The position numbers and the translations under genes were made by a program. DNA of 63,776 nt, taken from Klebsormidium nitens. Its lineage: Eukaryota; Streptophyta; Klebsormidiophyceae; Klebsormidiales; Klebsormidiaceae. The notes below the pieces were generated by a model that ran no database searches, had not been told where the DNA came from, and saw only the letters and a list, made by a program, of their open reading frames with translations. Location: contig DF237477.1 in the NCBI GenBank assembly GCA_000708835.1, positions 1-63,776 on the forward strand. Reading direction: 5' to 3'. Shown here piece by piece: positions 60,001 through 63,776 of this stretch (position 1 is its first letter; the number at the start of each line of letters is the position of its first letter).

Positions 60001-60783
60001 TCAAAGTCCTCGGGAATGACAAGGGAGAACGAACGTCCTGCTCTCGTTCCCTTTCTCCTTGGCGAAGATGAACTTGGTTAGGAGACAACTCGCGTCGAAG
60101 AACTTCCCGGCAAGTAGTGGCTGGCTTGCGTCGATTACCTCCAAACCCCTCTCCTGCTTCGGTTGCCCGTAGACGGTCAGCTTAACCAGCCGCAGCTGCT
60201 CTCCCGTGACGTCATCTGAAAGTCTTAGGAACCGCAGAATGGTCGCATACGCGGCCTTGGCTTGCCCCCCCTTCCCGATCGGCACCCGCGCTTGAACGTT
60301 GAAAGAGTGTCGAGCCTTCGTGGCTTGGTGCTCCTGCGTTTGGAAACCCTCCCCGCCTACTTGCGCTGCCCGGAACTCGTGCACCGACCAGCGAGTGACG
60401 TCAGCCGTGAAGCCGATGCTCTCTGCCAGTCCGCCTAAATCCGCCAGGTCGCCGTCTTCAATCTGCCCCACCCGGATCTCCCGGCCCACGTGCAGGAATT
60501 GTATGCCGTTCTGCAACTCGTCTGTGGGGCCCTTGAAGGGCTCTGGTTCGGGGGTTTCCGCAAGACCAACTAGGGGCGCGTACTCCGGGTGCAAAGTTCT
60601 CTGGTTACAAAGGAACAACGTGGCCACGTGTCTTTTGCAGAGCCACGAGAAGCTTGCTTCCGAGCACGACGCGCGCTGGGCTCGGGCAAGGAACGCAAGC
60701 CGGGTCCTCGTGGAGAGCCAAGTCGGTCTGAAGGACGAAGGGGACTCCAAAGCGGAGGCTGATGCTGGCGGGAAAAATGCCAA
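60001..60783 (-). pseudogene. ATG-less open frame inside the CACTA-like element
   Basis: About 260 residues are open with no methionine codon anywhere in the frame, so it is an exon or fragment, not a complete gene. The N-terminal part is Arg/Ser-rich; the second half looks structured, with AYATILRFLRLSDD, RLVKLTVYGQ, GLEVIDASQPLL and FFDASCLLTKFIFA. The layout of hydrophobic strands followed by a conserved DxS/FxD end reminds me of C-terminal regions found in plant transposon-encoded proteins. This is resemblance only. It could instead be a host exon captured by the transposon. Strong third-position GC matches host exons. Confidence 0.5.
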
Positions 60784-61006
60784 GAAGAGTCGGAGAGGGA
60801 AGGGGCGGGCACGTAAATGAGCAACGGATCAAATGTTGACAAAACGTCTAGGACTTAGCTTTAGCAAAAAGCTGTAGTCAGATGAAGGTAGATGAAGGTA
60901 CTTCGTCGCAGTATCAGAGTAGCTTCTCTCCGACCGAACGGTGGACTGCATCCGCAGCAAGTGCACTGGACTCTTGTATTCAGATCATAATTGGACCCGC
61001 TTCGGA

Positions 61007-61260
61007 TCCCTTTCGGATCGTGTCCAGACAGAATGTAACATTTCGGACCTATCCGAACCACGTCTGAAAGTGTCTAATTCGGACAGAAATTTTGGTCCGA
61101 AGTGAGTCCAAACCTGGTCCGAACCCGGTCCAGATCCGATCCGAACTGCATGTCCGTCTTGCAGCATCAATCTTAAGCATGTCCGAAACGGGTCCGAACC
61201 AGTCCGAACTCCGTCTGAACCGCAATTCAGTTCGGATTGACTTCGGACCTAGTTCGGACA
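61007..61260. repeat. Right subterminal TCCGAA/TTCGGA repeats of the CACTA-like element
   Basis: About 14 copies of TCCGAA in both orientations lie in the last 270 bases. The outermost copies face inward as the mirror of the left end, while inner copies are mixed, so the right cluster is denser and less ordered. Confidence 0.85.
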
Positions 61261-61277
61261 AAAGGTTTCTCGCAGTG

Positions 61278-62480
61278 GAGGGGAAAATTCATCAACGGGT
61301 CATCTGATGTGAGCGCAGCATATCAATGACTTACCGTCAAGCTCTCAATCAAATCATTCCCCTTCTAAAATAGAGACCTGTGAGGATGTTCGGGTCGAGC
61401 GGTTAGTCGGAAGGCTCGTCTTCGCATGCATCTTCAGTTAAAAAGCATGCAGACAACGGGCCGGTTGCAGACGTGGCTAGAACAAACGATTATCTTTTTT
61501 CCAACTCAACTCATGAGCGCATTTTACATATATTACCTGCTAGCTAGAAGCGAACGTTGAGCCTGCGCTGGCTGTGTCGAACGGATTGAAGAAGGAGCCG
61601 CGCGGTGTCAGATTACCATGGACGTGTTGGTTGCTCGAAGGATTAGAGTACATGAGGAATCACATCTTTGGAGAATCTGGACAAAAGGTGCAGTCAACGG
61701 TCAGCTCAGATATGTGAACCATGAGGAGCCTGGTGCGGCTGCGGCACCAGACCGCCAAGAATAGTCAGCGCCTGACTACGTTTGCTGTGCGCGCATGGAT
61801 TTTTTCAACTTGAGTGAAGCTTGGGCTTGCTCCTTGAAATTCCGATGAGTCAGCAGTCAGGAAGTAAATGCTAGCAACAGATTTAAAAACTGCCCACATG
61901 AAGATACGAAGAGTGCCCAGTAGTAACCAGCCTATAGCGAGAAGAGAAGGTATTTCTAGCGAAGTGGCCGTGTATGGTGTGCTGTCTGTGTTGATTTATG
62001 ATGGGGCTTCAGGACGTGGCTCTGATACAGCTTGACCCGTCACCGCGTGGCCAATGTTTACTCCCACGTCCGCTGCTTCAAGCCCTCCTCGCACCCAAAT
62101 CAATTGCGATCAGATAGCCAATAGCACGAGTCAAGCCCACAAGGAATTTTTGTACGTCTTACGGGGCGTTTTGGGAACCCCGAAGCCGTCCCAGAGCATT
62201 CCTCTCCATACACGTAGCAGACGAACCAGAGGATTGAAAAGAATTTGGTGATGTTACAAGCTCGCAGGCAAAATAATTTCGGTCAATCTCCATTACTATA
62301 GATTCGAAATCGACCACACTGGATGAGTGTAACGGCGGGTTAGCGGTGAAACGCGTGAACCCGTATACGGTCCGAAGCGGAACGAAAATCGACGCGATAA
62401 CCCGGCCGCGACGCGCGGACGGCCGACGCGAAATCGATATATAAATTACGGAAGCGCCTTAGTGTGCATCCAGTCGACAG
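61278..62480. other. Intergenic DNA, no gene seen
   Basis: Short frames only. A GC-rich stretch at 62330-62440 with many CG pairs is followed by ATATATAAATT at 62438, which could be a promoter, but I see no convincing gene downstream. Confidence 0.35.
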
Positions 62481-62486
62481 CTTTTT

Positions 62487-62530
62487 GGATGCATAGCCGA
62501 GCGGCTAAGGCGGTCGGCTTCCGTACCGTT
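62487..62530 (+). other. tRNA-Arg-like 5' half
   Basis: GCATAGCCGAGCGGCTAAGG fits the acceptor-side and D-arm (A box) of a eukaryotic tRNA, and the next 17 bases form an anticodon-like hairpin with CTTCCG, as in tRNA-Arg(CCG). No T-arm B box (GGTTCGA) follows, so it is not a complete tRNA. It may be a tRNA-derived SINE head or chance. Confidence 0.3.
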
Positions 62531-63434
62531 ACAATGAGGCAGCTCAGAGAACACAGAGTTGGCACTGCAAACCTGTCATTCTCTTGCTCGCGTCGTCGCC
62601 TCATTTCAGGAAGACTTCTGTTCTTGCGAGCCTTCCGAGTCCTTCACGTACTAGAAAAGAAAACAATTGCCACTCGAAGATTGCTGCTTCTGATGTATAC
62701 GGATTATTCGTCCTTTCTAGCCGTCCGAGCTGCTGAATCCTCGGTTTACGTACTTCGTTCTGAGGACTCTGGAAGCCGTGCCTCTTACGTCTGCATATCT
62801 ACTTGACTGGGCCCGGTATATATATATCAGTCATGTTATCATAGAGAAAGGAGACGGACTGATATGCATGCAGAAGACGCTATTGCAACAAGCCGCATGC
62901 ACATGAGACCAATCTGTGTTTGAGCAATTTGTGGTCACAAGCGAACTGACTGGTCAGATTTTGCATTGTTTGCTTGATGAGTCTATCCGGCTTTACCAAA
63001 GTCTTGCAGGGGGATCATGTTATGATAAAACGAATGAGTAGAGACGTCGGGCTCACCGCAGGCACCTTACTACAAGAGATCATGGCGCACCTGGGGCACC
63101 AGTTGATGCCTAGTCACGGCCACGGAGAAACACAAGCATACTTTCCGCTGTACTACGGGAAGGAGACCTTAAACTGAAGAGGCAATTCTAAATGCAGACC
63201 GACGAGATCGCGCTCAGGCGGATCTTTCCCCAATTGATGATTTTGACGGCAGCCAAAGATACGAGTGCAGATTGTCGAACGAACTATCCGTTGGGCAATC
63301 CGGGACCACAAATTGTAGACAGGCCCCGTTGATGAAGCTGGCTTAGCAAACGTTGGTCCCACATAGCTCGTGGCATCGAAGAGATGCCACGTGCAGCGGC
63401 ACGGGTTCTGTCCTTGCCGCTCTGTCGCACCCAG

Positions 63435-63470
63435 CGCTGTCGCTGAGCCGCTGTCGCTGGGCCGCTGTCG
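63435..63470 (+). repeat. Short tandem repeat
   Basis: About three copies of a CGCTGTCGCTGAGC-like unit. It explains the low-complexity frames around it. Confidence 0.6.
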
Positions 63471-63639
63471 AACACGCTGTAACTTTGAATGGCCAGTTCC
63501 AAGCCGTTTAACGATTGACAAATATCAGACATACGCATTCACAGGACCTTGCAAGCGGCATGATTATACGTATGTCGATTGAAGACACTTGGTTGGTATA
63601 AGATTTACAGTTGAAGACATCGTTTACAGCGAAGCCGGG

Positions 63640-63685
63640 TTTAAGACACTCTTTTGTCCTAAACCAGTGCCCCGGGTGTCTTAAA
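63640..63685. repeat. Inverted repeat near the right edge
   Basis: TTTAAGACAC at 63640 pairs with GTGTCTTAAA at 63676 across 26 bases, and GTGTCCTA/TGTCCTAAA variants recur nearby. It could be the end of a transposon extending beyond the window. Confidence 0.45.
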
Positions 63686-63776
63686 TGCGATCGGTTTTGG
63701 ACATCTCGTGTCCTATACCGGGTGTCAAAACGGGCCTGTCGTTTCTATTATGACTGAGTACGTAGAACCGCCAAAT

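Larger units (their letters stand above)
59095..61277. mobile_element. CACTA-superfamily (En/Spm-like) DNA transposon, 2183 bp, probably non-autonomous
   Basis: The left end reads CACTGCGAGAAA and the right end is its exact reverse complement (TTTCTCGCAGTG). Imperfect pairing continues for about 40 bp through GTCCGAAC and AGGTCCGAAGT. Both outer flanks are GAG (59092-59094 and 61278-61280), a 3-bp target duplication. CACT-starting ends, a 3-bp duplication and dense short subterminal repeats together define the CACTA superfamily. The interior carries one long minus-strand frame without an ATG and no visible catalytic transposase domain, so it is probably a deletion derivative moved by another element. 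Confidence 0.9.
62531..63776. other. Right end of the window, no gene seen
   Basis: Frames on both strands are short and lack motifs. Small repeats inside are listed separately. Confidence 0.35.

Noticed and set aside
1-63776. CRISPR arrays, bacterial operons, rRNA genes
   Set aside because: No direct repeats with unique spacers, no Shine-Dalgarno-spaced gene runs and no rRNA-like conserved blocks were seen; the genes are spliced and eukaryotic.

Overview
This window looks like nuclear DNA of a streptophyte, most likely a charophyte green alga such as a Klebsormidium-like species. The organism call is inference. It rests on spliced genes with GT-AG and GC-AG introns, a plant-type urease accessory protein (UreG) with a His-rich start, a plant-type HRQ1 helicase carrying an N-terminal ubiquitin-like domain, GC-rich exons in AT-richer introns, and decayed class II transposons.

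Layout. Bases 1-514 (minus strand) hold the 5' end of an unrecognised Cys/His-motif protein that runs off the left edge. A 389-bp PIF/Harbinger-type MITE (890-1278) sits 89 bp before the start codon of a 16-exon HRQ1/RecQ4-like helicase (1368-16391, about 2031 aa). A 637-base assembly gap (17340-17976) removes the 5' part of UreG, whose remaining seven exons run to 22689. A minus-strand gene of unknown function (about 24446-28051) has at least 11 phase-consistent exons. A plus-strand gene (from 28966 or earlier, to 32307) encodes a helical, armadillo-like protein with a C-terminal MYND zinc finger; it has a 4-bp duplication that breaks its reading frame. From about 32.3 to 59 kb I see no convincing gene. 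That stretch holds GC-rich patches full of NotI-type sites and several strongly diverged copies of a repeat of 2 kb or more. Bases 59095-61277 are a CACTA-like DNA transposon with matching ends, a 3-bp target duplication and subterminal TCCGAA repeats, carrying an ATG-less open frame. The last 2.5 kb has only a tRNA-like half, small repeats and no convincing gene.

The most unusual signal is a set of 'exon echoes'. In at least four HRQ1 introns and one UreG intron, the edge of the neighbouring exon, with its splice site and adjoining intron sequence, is repeated in tandem and partly decayed. Upstream arrays repeat branch-point-like sequence, acceptor and the first 50-80 nt of the exon every 110-190 bp (DEAH-box exon, helicase motif VI exon, Cys-motif exon, motif III-following exon). 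Downstream arrays repeat exon end, donor and intron start. Copies differ from one another, so this is not simply an assembly collapse or duplication. It suggests recurrent local tandem duplication across splice sites, which could affect splice-site choice or intron evolution.

HRQ1 (DNA repair helicase) and UreG (nickel/GTP-dependent urease maturation) are unrelated functionally. The window is a normal eukaryotic gene neighbourhood rather than an operon.
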